A stretch of DNA of 64,000 nucleotides from JADGRB01 sp963835825 (GCA_963835825.1 CAWIGZ010000010.1:83906-147905), one strand, 5' to 3'. Shown: positions 18,786 to 28,014, numbered from the stretch's first letter. Notes: generated from the sequence alone by a model not told the origin. A program made the numbers and translations.

Positions 18786-20910
18786 TCACGCGATGCGCGC
18801 GACCAGCCCGGCGTCGCCGTCGACGAACACGCGATCGCCGTCCGCGAACGCGGCCAGGGCGCCGACCGCGCCGACCACGGCGGGGATCCCGCGCTCTCGG
18901 GCCTGCGCCGCGACGTGATCGAGCGGTCCGCCCGTCTCGACCACCAGCGCCGCCGCCGTGACGAGCGGCAGCTCGGTGGGGAGGATCGTCCGCGCCACAA
19001 TCACCGTCGGCTCGGGGCCGCCGTCGGCCCCGGAGTCGGCCCCGGCGAGGCTCCAGAGCTTGACGCGACCGATGCAGACGCCGCCCGCGCCCGAGCGTCC
19101 TCGGACGAGCCCCGGCCCGTCGCCGGCGCGGCCGGCGTTGGCGAGCGACGGGGGCGCCTTGCGCGCCTCGCCGTCGGCGCGGCGGGCGTCGTCGATCAGC
19201 CGGCCGGCGTGTTCGCGCGTGAGCGCCGGTTCGCCTGCGCGCTTCGCGGCGGACCAGATCGAGCGGCAGCCAGAAGATCTCGTCGGCCTTTCCGAGCAGG
19301 CCGCGGGCGGCGAGGCGCGCTCCTTCGCGGAGCAGCGCGCGCCGCACGTGCGCCTGCGCCCGCGCGTAGAGCGCGTCGTCGTCCTCGGCGGCGGCGCGGC
19401 GCCGATCGCGCCTCGGCCAGGATGTCGTCCCACCGCGGGCGGGCCGCCGGGGGCAACGCGGCGCCAACGGAGTCGGCCGCGGCGCGCCAGTCACCGTCGC
19501 GGGAGTCGCCCGCCTGACCGGCGGACCGCTGGCGGTTCAAGCCGGCGGCCAACCTCAGGGGGGCCTCGCGCCAGGTCGGCACGGCGACGTCCCAGCAGGG
19601 CGACTCGTCGCCGAAGTGCTCGAGATAGGCGGCCCGCGCGGCGGCCTGCGCGGCCGGATCGGGCGCCTCGGCGAAGGCCCGGGCCAGCTCGGCGCGGGCT
19701 GCGGGCCGCCGACGGGACCGACGCCAGGAGGCGCGGGAGCAGCGGCGTCGGATCGAGCGCGTGGGCTTGCAGGAAATCAATCAGCGCCTGGCGCGCCGCC
19801 CGCGCCGCCGGCTGGACCACGCCGAAGAGCGGCTGGTAAATCGCCAGGAAGGTGTCCAGCGCCGCTTCGAGCGAGGCCGGCGCCTCACCGTCGAGGCGGG
19901 CGTCGGCGAGCGCGCGCAGCGCCGCCAGCGCCTCGGACACCGAGGCGGGGGCCGGCCTCGTCGTCCCGGGCGGGCGCGGCGCGTGGCAATAGAAGAGGTA
20001 CCCGCGGATCGTCTGCTGGCGCAGTCCCGTCTCGCACTGCCGATCGACGAGCGCCACCAGGCCGGCCTGCGCGGGCGACAAGGGCAGGGGGTTGTGGGCG
20101 GCGTCCCACCGCCATCCGAGGCGCAATCCGATCTGACCGCCGCTGGAGAGCCGGGCCCGCGCCGGGCGCCGGTAGGGGCGCATTTGCAGGAAGGTCACCT
20201 CGTAGCCGGTCGCCACCCATTCGACCTCGACGGGGCCGTGCTTGACGGTCAGTCGCGCCAGCGCGTCCTGCGATCCGCGCGCGGGCGCGCGTCGCGTCCC
20301 CGTGGTGCGCCTCGATGACCGGGGCCCCGTGCGACGAATCGAGCGCGGCGGAGCCGGCGGCGTCGCCGTCGATGAAGGGGTGGATCAGCACCGCGAAGCC
20401 GAGCCCGTCGGCGGCGAAGCCGGAATGGCCGGTGGACAGGTCCCGGCGCGCGAAATAGGCGACCACGCCGGGGGCCAGCGCCGACGCCAGCACCGCGCGC
20501 AGCGCCCGCTCGACGTCGGAGGCCGGAAGGTCGAGCCGCGAAAGGAACAGCCCCGCCCCGAGCGCGTCGGGCCGATCTTCGATGGCCGTCGACGAGCGGA
20601 CGGCGAAGCGGGCCTCCGGGCGGCTGTCCAGCGCGGCGAGCGCCCGCGCCAGCGCCTCGCCGAATCCCGCCGGCCAGGGTGCCTGGCGCAGGGCGCGCGC
20701 GGCCGCTTCCAGCGCCGCCAGCGCGCCCGGCGCGGCCAGCGACGCGGGCAGCGGTGGTCCACCCGCGCGCAGGGTGGCGTAGAGCTCCGTGGTCAGCGCG
20801 ATCGCCGGCGGGACCGGCAGCCCCGCCTCGCCGAGCTTCAGCAGCGAGCGCGCCTTGCCGCCGATCTTCTCGGCGGGGGCGTTGCGGTCGAGCTGCACGA
20901 GGAAGCTCAT
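18786..20910 (-). CDS. PEP-synthase/rifampin-phosphotransferase-like dikinase, several frameshifts
   Basis: Reassembled, about 708 residues. The N-terminus is a PPDK-type ATP-grasp domain (A-E-K-I-G-G-K-A-R-S-L-L-K-L, then F-A-V-R-S-S-T-A-I-E-D). The middle is a long helical region. The C-terminus is the swivelling phosphohistidine domain with G-G-P-L-D-H-V-A-A-Q-A-R-E-R-G-I-P-A-V-V-G. There is no recognisable PEP/pyruvate TIM barrel, so the layout is nearer to rifampin phosphotransferase-type enzymes than to true PEP synthase. The residue before the catalytic His is Asp where Ser/Thr is usual. Frames change near 20245, 19700 and 19400. It is divergent from the methyltransferase-like gene. 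The substrate is unknown. Confidence 0.65.
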
Positions 20911-20952
20911 GATCGGGCGCGGGGCCGGAGCCGTGGTAGCTTCCGCCGGCAG

Positions 20953-21540
20953 ATGCGTGGTCCGTTGCTCTCGGGTCCCCTCGGCAGCCAGCCGACGCTG
21001 GAGGCGTTGCTGCGGTGGACGCGGCTCCCGAGCTCCGGGCCCCCGGCCGGAGGCGCGACTGCGGTCGACGCCGCGCCCGCGCCGGTCGTCGTCCTCGGCC
21101 CGCCCTGGCTGGGCGCGGCCATGGCCCGCGGGGGCCGGACGCTGTTGCTCGTCGAGCGCGAGCTGCGCCCGCAGGCGCTGCGCGCCCACCGCCGCGCGAA
21201 GAAAGAGTCCCAGCCGCTCGACGTCGCGCTGGCCGCGGCCGAGCTGCCGTTCGGGCGCGGCTCGCTGTCGGCGCTGGTCGTCGAGAACGTGGCGGGGCTG
21301 CCGCCCGCGGAGGGCGAGCGCTGGATCGCCGCGCTGATGCCGCTTCTGCGCCCCGGCGGGCGCCTGATCGCCGCCGACGCGACCTCCAGCGACGACGCCG
21401 CCGCCCGGGTGGCCGGTGCGTTTCTGGCGGCCGCCCTGCTCGAGATCGTGCAGGAGTGGCCGCGCGAGGGAGCCGTTCTCACCGTCGGCGTCGCGCCGTC
21501 CGCCTCGGTCACCGCCGCCCGCTTCGACTTGCCCGTCTGA
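20953..21540 (+). CDS. Putative SAM-dependent methyltransferase-like protein
   Basis: A 195-residue protein with the tail of a class I methyltransferase fold: LPFGRGSLSALVVENV resembles the post-motif II region and the L-R-P-G-G-R-L-I-A-A-D segment is the usual motif III neighbourhood. The N-terminal SAM loop is weak: PVVVLGPPWLG stands where D/E-x-G-x-G-x-G would be, so SAM binding is uncertain. It is divergent from the dikinase-like gene, with 42 bp between starts. It could be a degenerate or non-catalytic member. Confidence 0.5.
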   Translation: MRGPLLSGPLGSQPTLEALLRWTRLPSSGPPAGGATAVDAAPAPVVVLGPPWLGAAMARGGRTLLLVERELRPQALRAHRRAKKESQPLDVALAAAELPFGRGSLSALVVENVAGLPPAEGERWIAALMPLLRPGGRLIAADATSSDDAAARVAGAFLAAALLEIVQEWPREGAVLTVGVAPSASVTAARFDLPV

Positions 21541-21607
21541 CCCACGCTCACCCGGGCAGCGTAGCGCAAACGCGCCGCTCGCGAGCCGCGTGGTTGGAAA
21601 GCGCCCG

Positions 21608-21613
21608 TATAAT
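21608..21613 (+). promoter_or_regulatory. Consensus -10 box TATAAT, 8 nt before a start codon
   Basis: TATAAT is separated by 8 nt from the ATG at 21622. No -35 at normal spacing is obvious. The position implies a leaderless mRNA for the anchored unknown protein. Confidence 0.45.
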
Positions 21614-21621
21614 GATCCCAG

Positions 21622-22911
21622 ATGTCGCGGCGGTGGGGCCTCGCGCTCGGACTGTCGGTGCTGGTTCATCTGGCGCTGATCGCGATGGGCCTTGGCGTCG
21701 GCGCGCGCCCGTTCACCGGCCCAGTCGACATCGAGCTGACCGGCATTCGTATCGACGAGCTGAAGGATCTCCCGCTCGGCGGGCCGGCGGCGGGCCCCCG
21801 CCCGGGTCCCGTGCGGCATCGCGTTCATCACCGCGCGCCGCCGTCCGCGGAAGGGACGCTGGCGGCGAAGGCCGACGCCCGCCGCGAGCAGGCGGGGCAG
21901 GCCTCGCCCGTCGAGGACCCGGACGGCCCCGCGCCGACCAGCGATCTGTCGGCGTACGGACCGAAAGGGTCGCGCCTGACGGTGCTCCTGCGCCTCGATC
22001 GCTTGCGGGGGACCGAGTTCGCCGCCCCCGTCGACGCGCTGCTGGCCCGGCTGCCCGACCGGCGCGATCTGCTGGAAGGGACGGAGCTCGATCTGTTCCA
22101 GGCGTTCGACGCGCTGCTGATCGCCACGCCGCACCCGCTCGATCCGAGCGTGACGTTCCTGGCCGCCCGGCACCACCTCGACGACGCCGGGCTGCGCGCG
22201 GCGCTCAACCGGGGCGCCAAGGCCACCGACCGGGTGATCGCCTGGCGCACCGAAGGCGGGCGCCCGGTGGGCGAGCGCCACGCGCGCCGCGGGCTGCCGC
22301 CGGGCACGCCGCCCTCGCGCGACGATCGGATCATCGTCCTGGCGGCGCCCGGCCTGGCCATCGTCACGCCCCCCTCGTACCGCGCCCTCTTGCTGGCGCC
22401 GCACGTCCCGGGGGGGGCCGTCGATGCCGGTTCCCCGCCCGCCGCCGGCGTCCGGGCCGACGGCGGCGCGCCCGGCGCCATCGATTGGACCTCGATGCTC
22501 TGGCGCATCGACGCCGAGGAGGGGTTGATGCCGCCCGACGGCGCCCTCATGGTGAGCGCGGTCGACATCTTCAAGACGGCCAACGGCGCGGGGGGGCTGC
22601 CGCCGGTCCTCTACGGCATGGAGGTGCCGGCCGCCGCGAGCGTCGTCGTCGGGTTCGACGACGACAACACGTTCGTCGACGTCGAGGGGACGTTTCCCAC
22701 CGACGGGCCGGCGCAGCACTGGGAGACGGAGTGGCCGACGCTGCAGCGCAAGCTGAGCGGCAACCCGTTCGTCATGCTGGGCGGCTTTTCTCCCCTGGTC
22801 TCGCAGGCGACGCTGACCCGCGACGGGCACAGCGTGCGCGTGCACCTCTCCGCCACGCACGAGGAGACGCTGCGCCTGCTGGCGCTGGCGCTCCACATGA
22901 TCGGCGGGTGA
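21622..22911 (+). CDS. Membrane-anchored conserved protein of unknown function
   Basis: A 429-residue protein. One N-terminal transmembrane segment (about 6-28, LALGLSVLVHLALIAMGLG) with a short Arg-rich cytoplasmic start resembles the anchor of TonB-like or periplasm-facing proteins. A Pro/Arg/Ala-rich stretch (about 50-110) follows, then a folded region with LTVLLRLDRLRGTEFA and a D-A-L-L-I-A-T-P-H-P segment (about 165-175). No catalytic motif was recognised and nothing identifies a partner. It ends next to a hairpin shared with the convergent OsmC gene. Confidence 0.55.
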   Translation: MSRRWGLALGLSVLVHLALIAMGLGVGARPFTGPVDIELTGIRIDELKDLPLGGPAAGPRPGPVRHRVHHRAPPSAEGTLAAKADARREQAGQASPVEDPDGPAPTSDLSAYGPKGSRLTVLLRLDRLRGTEFAAPVDALLARLPDRRDLLEGTELDLFQAFDALLIATPHPLDPSVTFLAARHHLDDAGLRAALNRGAKATDRVIAWRTEGGRPVGERHARRGLPPGTPPSRDDRIIVLAAPGLAIVTPPSYRALLLAPHVPGGAVDAGSPPAAGVRADGGAPGAIDWTSMLWRIDAEEGLMPPDGALMVSAVDIFKTANGAGGLPPVLYGMEVPAAASVVVGFDDDNTFVDVEGTFPTDGPAQHWETEWPTLQRKLSGNPFVMLGGFSPLVSQATLTRDGHSVRVHLSATHEETLRLLALALHMIGG

Positions 22912-22932
22912 CGGCCGTTCCGACCGGCCGTC
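22910..22932. terminator. Bidirectional terminator-like hairpin
   Basis: GACGGCCG (22910-22917) and CGGCCGTC (22925-22932) form an 8-bp perfect stem with a 7-nt loop. It sits between the convergent stops of the anchored protein (22911) and the OsmC gene (22939). There is no T-run. Confidence 0.45.
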
Positions 22933-22938
22933 TCTCGG

Positions 22939-23454
22939 TCAGCCGGCCCGGCGGGCGGCGGTGACGCTCAACGCGGGCTTGGTGTTCAGCGTCTGGAACA
23001 CCACGCAGTAGCGTTCGGTCAGCTTGAGCAGCGCCGCGATCTTGTCGTCGGGCGCGTCGGTGTCGAGATCGAACATCAGGCGGATGGCGCGGAACCCGAC
23101 CGGCGCCGTCCGATCGACGCCCAGGGTTCCGCGAAAATCGAGATCTCCCTCGGCGCGCACCACGGCGTCGCGCAGCGGGATCTCCAGCGCGGTGGCCACC
23201 GCCTTCAGCGTCACGCCGGCGCAGGCCACCAGCGCCTCGAGCAGCATGTCGCCCGAGCAGAGCTCGGCGCCGGTGCCGCCGGTGGCCGGGTGCAGGCCGG
23301 CAACCGCCAGCGCGCGCCCCGTCTCGACCTTGCAGGCGATCTTCGCGTCGTCGACGCGACCTTGCGCCTTCAGCGTCACCAGCGCGGCGCCCGGCTCTTG
23401 CTTGTAGCTCTCCTTGAGCGGCGCCTGGAGCGCGCGCAGGGCGTTGGCATCCAT
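22939..23454 (-). CDS. OsmC/Ohr family protein
   Basis: A 171-residue protein of the OsmC fold, a family that includes thiol peroxidases acting on organic hydroperoxides. The N-terminal half has G-G-T-G-A-E-L-C-S-G-D-M-L-L-E-A-L-V-A-C; the C-terminal half has K-L-T-E-R-Y-C-V-V-F. The two cysteines, in L-V-A-C-A-G and R-Y-C-V, correspond to the redox pair of OsmC proteins. The ATG at 23454 gives family length. No peroxide regulator is adjacent. Confidence 0.8.
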   Translation of the reverse strand: MDANALRALQAPLKESYKQEPGAALVTLKAQGRVDDAKIACKVETGRALAVAGLHPATGGTGAELCSGDMLLEALVACAGVTLKAVATALEIPLRDAVVRAEGDLDFRGTLGVDRTAPVGFRAIRLMFDLDTDAPDDKIAALLKLTERYCVVFQTLNTKPALSVTAARRAG

Positions 23455-23615
23455 GGGGAGGCAATGTAGCAGCCGGCGGTGGCATTCCACGCGTTCAATT
23501 CGTAAACGTGAACGGGGATGAACGGTCGACCGTTCGGCTCGTTGGGCATTCTGCCGGTTCCGCCTCGGCCGTTTTTTCGTTGACCTTCTTCGGGCCGACG
23601 CGCGAAGGTCTGGTG

Positions 23616-23894
23616 ATGTCGGAGGTCAGCGGCCGGCCGGTCATCGTCCAGTCGGATGGGTCGGTGCTGCTCGACCTCGCGGCGCCGGGCGCGAGCGAGG
23701 CGCGCGACGCGCTGGCCCGGTTCGCCGAGCTGGTGAAGAGCCCGGAGCACGTGCATACGTACCGGATCGGACGTCTGTCGCTGTGGAATGCCGCGGGCGC
23801 GGGGGTCACGGAGGCGCAGGTCCTCGGCGATCTCGAGCGCTTCGGACGCTACCCGGTGCCTGCGAACGTCGCGGCCGAGATCGGGAGGCCATGA
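23616..23894 (+). CDS. XPB helicase N-terminal domain, as a separate short ORF
   Basis: A 92-residue product (MSEVSGRPVIVQSDGSV...) that matches the N-terminal damage-recognition-like domain of bacterial XPB: P-V-I-V-Q-S-D, F-A-E-L-V-K-S-P-E-H-V-H-T-Y-R-I, L-S-L-W-N-A and R-Y-P-V-P. In mycobacterial XPB this region is continuous with the helicase. Here it ends in TGA overlapping the helicase ATG by 4 bp, and a one-base loss just before 23891 would explain the split. Either the gene is naturally split and translationally coupled, or this is one of the window's many indels. Confidence 0.75.
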   Translation: MSEVSGRPVIVQSDGSVLLDLAAPGASEARDALARFAELVKSPEHVHTYRIGRLSLWNAAGAGVTEAQVLGDLERFGRYPVPANVAAEIGRP

Positions 23895-25360
23895 GCCGGT
23901 ACGGGCGGCTCGTGCTCGAGCGTGTCGGTGACGAGGGAGGCCTCCGCCTGCGCGCCACCGACGATCTCGCGGCCCGCCACCTCGCCTCGCTGGCGCGGGT
24001 GCAGGCGTTCCTCGGGCCGCGCGACGGATTGACGTTCGCCGTGCCGCCGCTCGCGCGCGGCACGCTCAAGCAGGCGCTGGTTCACGCGGGCTGGCCCGTC
24101 GACGATCGGGCGGGGTTCACCGAAGGGGCGCCGCTGGCGCTGCCCCTCCTGACGCGTTCCCTCTCCGGGCGGCCGTTTGGGCTGCGCGATTATCAACGGG
24201 AGGCGGCGCGGATGTTCCTGACGGGCGGGCACGGCGTGGTCGTCCTGCCGTGCGGGGCGGGCAAGACGGTCGTGGCCTTGGGCGTGATGGCGGAGCTCGG
24301 GACGCAGACGCTGATCCTGTGCACGAGCGTCTCGGCCGTGCATCAGTGGGTCCGCGAGATCAAGGACAAGACCGGTCTTCCCGACGACGCCGTCGGCGAG
24401 TACACGGCAGCGACCAAGCAGGTGCGGCCCATCACCGTCACGACCTACTCGATGCTGGTGCGCAAGCAGGCGGGCGGGCTGCCGCACCTGGCGCTGTTCG
24501 ATCGCGGCGCGTGGGGTCTCATCGTCTACGACGAGGTCCACATGCTGCCGGCGCCCATGTTTCGGGTGACGGCGGACCTGCAGGCGCGCCGCCGCCTGGG
24601 CCTCACGGCGACGCTGGTGCGCGAGGACGGCAAGGAGGCCGACGTGTTCTCGCTCGTCGGGCCGAAGCGGTATGACGTGCCTTGGCGTCAGATGGAGTCC
24701 AGCGGGTGGGTGGCGCGGGCGCGCTGCGTGGAGGTGCGTATCGGGGCGCCGGACGCCGTTCGGATCGCGTCGGCGTCGGCCGAGTCGGCCGCCGAGTCCT
24801 ACCGCATCGCCGCCGAGAATCCGCGCAAGCTCGGCGTGATGAAGGCGCTCGTGGACGCGCACCCGAACGATCTGATCCTCGTGGTCGGGCAGTACCTCGA
24901 TCAGGTGGCTGCGGCGGCTCGTTTGCTGAACGCTCCCCTGATCACCGGCGCGACGGGCGACGCCGAGCGCGAGCGCCTCTACGGCGCGTTTCGACGGGGT
25001 GAGACGCGCGTCCTCGTGACGTCCAAAGTGGCGAACTTCTCCATCGATCTGCCGGACGCCAACGTGCTCGTGCAGCTTTCTGGCGCGTTCGGATCGCGCC
25101 AGGAAGAGGCGCAGCGCCTCGGTCGGATTCTGCGCCCGAAGGAGCGGATGGCGACGTTCTATTCGCTCGTCACGCCCGAGTCTCCCGAGCAGGAGTTCGC
25201 GCTCCACCGTCAGATGTTCCTCGCGGAGCAGGGCTACAGCTACGACATCGAGGACTGGGCGCCCGGGTCCGGCCCCGAGCCGCGGGGACGAGGAGAGGAG
25301 GAGGTCGTCGCCGGTCGGCTCCCAGAATTGGCCTCGCTCGAGCCGGAGCCGCGGGCATGA
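23891..25360 (+). CDS. Bacterial XPB-type DNA repair helicase
   Basis: A 489-residue SF2 helicase, homologous to archaeal, eukaryotic and actinobacterial XPB (3'-5' helicase/translocase). Motifs: Q-like R-D-Y-Q-R-E-A-A; Walker A V-L-P-C-G-A-G-K-T (about 117-125); Walker B V-Y-D-E-V-H (about 214); L-T-A-T-L-V-R-E-D-G with the XPB-specific R-E-D triad (about 240-246); motif VI Q-E-E-A-Q-R-L-G-R-I-L-R-P (about 404-416). It follows the N-domain ORF and overlaps the SEC-C partner gene by 4 bp. Lateral transfer is possible but base composition does not differ. Confidence 0.92.
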   Translation: MSRYGRLVLERVGDEGGLRLRATDDLAARHLASLARVQAFLGPRDGLTFAVPPLARGTLKQALVHAGWPVDDRAGFTEGAPLALPLLTRSLSGRPFGLRDYQREAARMFLTGGHGVVVLPCGAGKTVVALGVMAELGTQTLILCTSVSAVHQWVREIKDKTGLPDDAVGEYTAATKQVRPITVTTYSMLVRKQAGGLPHLALFDRGAWGLIVYDEVHMLPAPMFRVTADLQARRRLGLTATLVREDGKEADVFSLVGPKRYDVPWRQMESSGWVARARCVEVRIGAPDAVRIASASAESAAESYRIAAENPRKLGVMKALVDAHPNDLILVVGQYLDQVAAAARLLNAPLITGATGDAERERLYGAFRRGETRVLVTSKVANFSIDLPDANVLVQLSGAFGSRQEEAQRLGRILRPKERMATFYSLVTPESPEQEFALHRQMFLAEQGYSYDIEDWAPGSGPEPRGRGEEEVVAGRLPELASLEPEPRA

Positions 25361-27501
25361 GCTTCGGGCGAAAAAACTGCAATTGCCCCGCCTGCGCGGC
25401 TGGCCGCTCGGGCCCGCGAGGACGCACCACGGAGTCAGCCGCCGATCTGGCGCGCGTCCTCGGCGCGAAGGAGGGCGCTCGCTGGTTCGCGCGCCTGGCC
25501 GGACGCCAGGCCAAGGACAAGCTCGAGGTCGAGCTCGAGCGATGGTTCGCGGAGCCGGGCTCGGCGGCCCGGATGCTGCGCGGGCTCCCGCCGGAGTGTC
25601 GCCTCGCGCTCGCGCTGCTGGCCGAGGCGCCGTCGGGCGCGATCCTCGGCGAGCTGGAGATGGATCTCGTCGAGCTCGGCGGCGAGGCGTTCGCCGCGCG
25701 CGCCCTCTCCGGGCTCGGGCCGATGGGACTCCTCTTCACAATCGGCCGCGGCCGGCCGCCGGGCTCCAACGTCGACCGGGACTCCTGGCTGGTGCTGCCG
25801 GGCCCCCTGCGGGACTGGCTGGCGCCGGTGGCGGTTCCGCTCCTGCTCGGCAGCGCGGAGCCGCCGCCGGAGAGCGCCGTCGATCCTTCCGGTGCGGCGG
25901 CGGCGCCGGACGATCCTGGGTTGGCGACCGCGATCGCGGTGGCCGCGCTGCGCACGGCCGGCGCGCGCGCGACCGGCCAGCGCCTCTACAAGAAGGATCG
26001 CGATCGGGTCGAGGCGCTCACGGGCTGGCCCAACGCCGACGAGCTGGTGCGCACCCTCGTGGCGCAGCGCCTGGTCGGCGTATCCGGGAGGCCCGGCGCA
26101 TCGATCGAGGCGCGCTGGCCGGCGATCGAGGGTTGGGCCGCGCGCCCGGCCGCCGCGCGAGCCTCCGACGATCTCGGGCGGCGCCATGGCGGGACGCTCC
26201 CCTGGCAGACGCTGGTCGGCGCCCGCGGCGGCTGGGTGGAGGAGGTCCACCTCGCGCGGCGCTCGCGGCTGGTGACGTCCCCGGTGTACGCCCGCGGCAG
26301 GCCTGATCGTGAGCGGCGGCGACAGGCGTGGGCGCGCGAGCGCGCGGCGATGGGCGAGTGGACCGAGGTCGAGAGCGCGCAGCACGAGCGGCGCACCTTT
26401 TTTCGGTTGCGCCCCGAGGTGGCGGCCGCGCTGCGGGACGAGCCGGGGCGCCGGGCGCCGGGCAAGATCTTCGTGCAGCCCGACTTCGAGATCCTGGTCC
26501 CGCGCGACGCGGGCCTGGGCGCGGCGCTGCTGCTCGCCCGCGTGGCCCGGCTCCTGCGCGCCGACGTCGTGCTCACGTTCAAGCTTACGCCCGATTCGAT
26601 TCGCCAGGCGGTGCTCGAGGGCCTCTCTGCCGCGAGGATCGTCGCCGAGCTGAGCGCGCACGCCGCGCACGGCGTTCCGCCGGCGGTCGAGCGCGCCGTT
26701 CACGACTGGGCCGGCAACGTCGGCCGCTGCACGGTGGGCCGGGAGACGGTGGTGAGGTTCGACGACGAGTCGCTGGCCACCCGCGCCGCCCAGGCGCTCG
26801 GTGGGGCGGCCGAGCGCCTGGGACCGACGACGCTCGTCATTTCGGACGACAGTGTCAGCAATCCCGAGGCGCTGCTCGAGAAGGCCGGCTTCCCGCCGCG
26901 CGCCGCGGCGGCCGGCGAGGCGGAGGACGACGCCTTCGAGGACCCGGGCGTAGATCTCTTCGACCCTGAGGCGGACGGGGCGTCGGCGGGCGGCGATCGC
27001 GTGGCCGCGATGCTCGGCCTCGACGCGACCGGCGATCGGCGATCGTTGGACGCCGCGCCCGTGCGCGGGCTGGTGAGCGAGATCCGGGCTGCGCGGGCCG
27101 GCGCGCCGGGCCCCGCGAACGCGGCCGCGGGTTCGCCCCCGCTTGCGAGGCGCGGCGCGATCGGCGGGCCGGCGATCGCGAAGTTGCTGCATCGCGCGGC
27201 GCAGGTCGACGCCGACGTCGCGCTGGCTTTCACGGACGGCAGCGATCACCAGGTCAGCCTCGTCGCCCCGTTTCCCGGGGCGGCCGACAGCTCCGTGCGC
27301 GTTCGCTTTCGGGCGACCGGCGTCGAGCGCTCCGTCTCGCTGGACACGATCACCTCGGCACTGGCGCTCTTCGGCACCTCCCGCCAGGTCTCGCGCAACC
27401 AGCCCTGCCCGTGCGGGAGCGACCGCAAGTTCAAGCGCTGCTGCGGCGCGAGCGCCGCGGAGACGTCCAGCGCGTCGGCGGACGTCGCGCCCCTGTTTTA
27501 A
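25357..27501 (+). CDS. Helicase-associated protein with C-terminal SEC-C zinc motif (XPB partner)
   Basis: A 714-residue protein. A short Cys cluster opens it (C8, C10, C13). The body is helical with HTH-like stretches. The middle contains a domain like the XPB N-domain (G-K-I-F-V-Q-P-D-F-E-I-L-V-P), which is the feature of 'helicase-associated domain' proteins encoded beside bacterial xpb (as at the mycobacterial xpb locus). Residues 684-697 are a SEC-C motif (C-P-C-G-S-D-R-K-F-K-R-C-C-G) expected to bind zinc. The ATGA overlap with the helicase argues for stoichiometric co-expression and a complex. The biochemical role is unknown. Confidence 0.8.
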   Translation: MSFGRKNCNCPACAAGRSGPRGRTTESAADLARVLGAKEGARWFARLAGRQAKDKLEVELERWFAEPGSAARMLRGLPPECRLALALLAEAPSGAILGELEMDLVELGGEAFAARALSGLGPMGLLFTIGRGRPPGSNVDRDSWLVLPGPLRDWLAPVAVPLLLGSAEPPPESAVDPSGAAAAPDDPGLATAIAVAALRTAGARATGQRLYKKDRDRVEALTGWPNADELVRTLVAQRLVGVSGRPGASIEARWPAIEGWAARPAAARASDDLGRRHGGTLPWQTLVGARGGWVEEVHLARRSRLVTSPVYARGRPDRERRRQAWARERAAMGEWTEVESAQHERRTFFRLRPEVAAALRDEPGRRAPGKIFVQPDFEILVPRDAGLGAALLLARVARLLRADVVLTFKLTPDSIRQAVLEGLSAARIVAELSAHAAHGVPPAVERAVHDWAGNVGRCTVGRETVVRFDDESLATRAAQALGGAAERLGPTTLVISDDSVSNPEALLEKAGFPPRAAAAGEAEDDAFEDPGVDLFDPEADGASAGGDRVAAMLGLDATGDRRSLDAAPVRGLVSEIRAARAGAPGPANAAAGSPPLARRGAIGGPAIAKLLHRAAQVDADVALAFTDGSDHQVSLVAPFPGAADSSVRVRFRATGVERSVSLDTITSALALFGTSRQVSRNQPCPCGSDRKFKRCCGASAAETSSASADVAPLF

Positions 27502-27541
27502 CTCGGTCGAGCTGAATATCGTGCGCGCGATGCGGATGCCC

Positions 27542-27724
27542 GATCATCGGCTCGGTCTACGAGGCGCTGATGGGCTACCGCGTCTGGCGCCTTCCGGCGG
27601 ACGCGATCTGCCTGCGCGGCGTCCGCGTCTGGCTGACCGCCGAGGAGGCGCTGGAGCCGCGACAACCCGACCTACCAGCCCATCCCGCTGACCGAGGAGA
27701 TCCGCCCCTATGCCCGCTTCATCG
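27542..27724 (+). pseudogene. Unrecognised gene remnant
   Basis: Two adjoining frames read PIIGSVYEALMGYRVWRLP, then, after a one-base slip near 27660, DNPTYQPIPLTEEIRPYARF and IAVLWPS-stop. Third-position GC is high, as in real genes. A Cys-Gly-Cys precedes it in frame but no start was found. I do not recognise the family. It lies between the XPB cassette and the DrmA-like remnant and is likely a leftover of the same accessory insertion. Confidence 0.35.
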
Positions 27725-27789
27725 CCGTCCTGTGGCCCAGCTGACCGGCGCTGCGTCTGCGGCCGGGTCTTGGTTCCAGGGTTGCGGGC

Positions 27790-28014
27790 ATGCCGAATCT
27801 TTATGACGGCGATCGGCGGCCGACCTGGCGGCTCTTCCAACTCGCGTTCGTCCTCCTGAACCTCGAATCGATCGCCGAGGACACGCACGTCGACCGCGAA
27901 ACCGTGGAGCTCATCTTCTTTCCGACCGGCGGCCGTCTTTCGTGATCGCGACTGTCGACAAGCTGGCGATGCTCCCTTGGCGCGGTGAGGCCGGAATGCT
28001 GTTCGGTCGCGCCC
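27790..28014 (+). pseudogene. Remnant of a DISARM DrmA-type helicase, with internal deletion
   Basis: The first piece, from the ATG at 27790, reads RPTWRLFQLAFVLLNL, then V-E-L-I-F-F-P-T-G-G, where the frame ends. The next piece, one frame over (about 27942-28011), reads I-A-T-V-D-K-L-A-M-L-P-W-R-G-E-A-G-M-L-F-G-R. As I recall, DrmA-type helicases have RPFQLAF-like, F-P-T-G-G-G-K-T-E-A (Walker A) and I-A-T-V-D-K-(F/L)-A-x-L-P-W-R-G blocks in this order, separated by a couple of hundred residues. Those residues, including the Walker lysine, are missing here. This is therefore a dead fragment, or a collapsed assembly of a longer gene. Confidence 0.5.

Noticed and set aside
19885..22896. Apparent 1000-residue minus-strand protein upstream of and including the dikinase-like N-terminus
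   Set aside because: Only the part from the ATG at 20910 has recognisable domains; the rest is antisense to the methyltransferase-like and anchored proteins.
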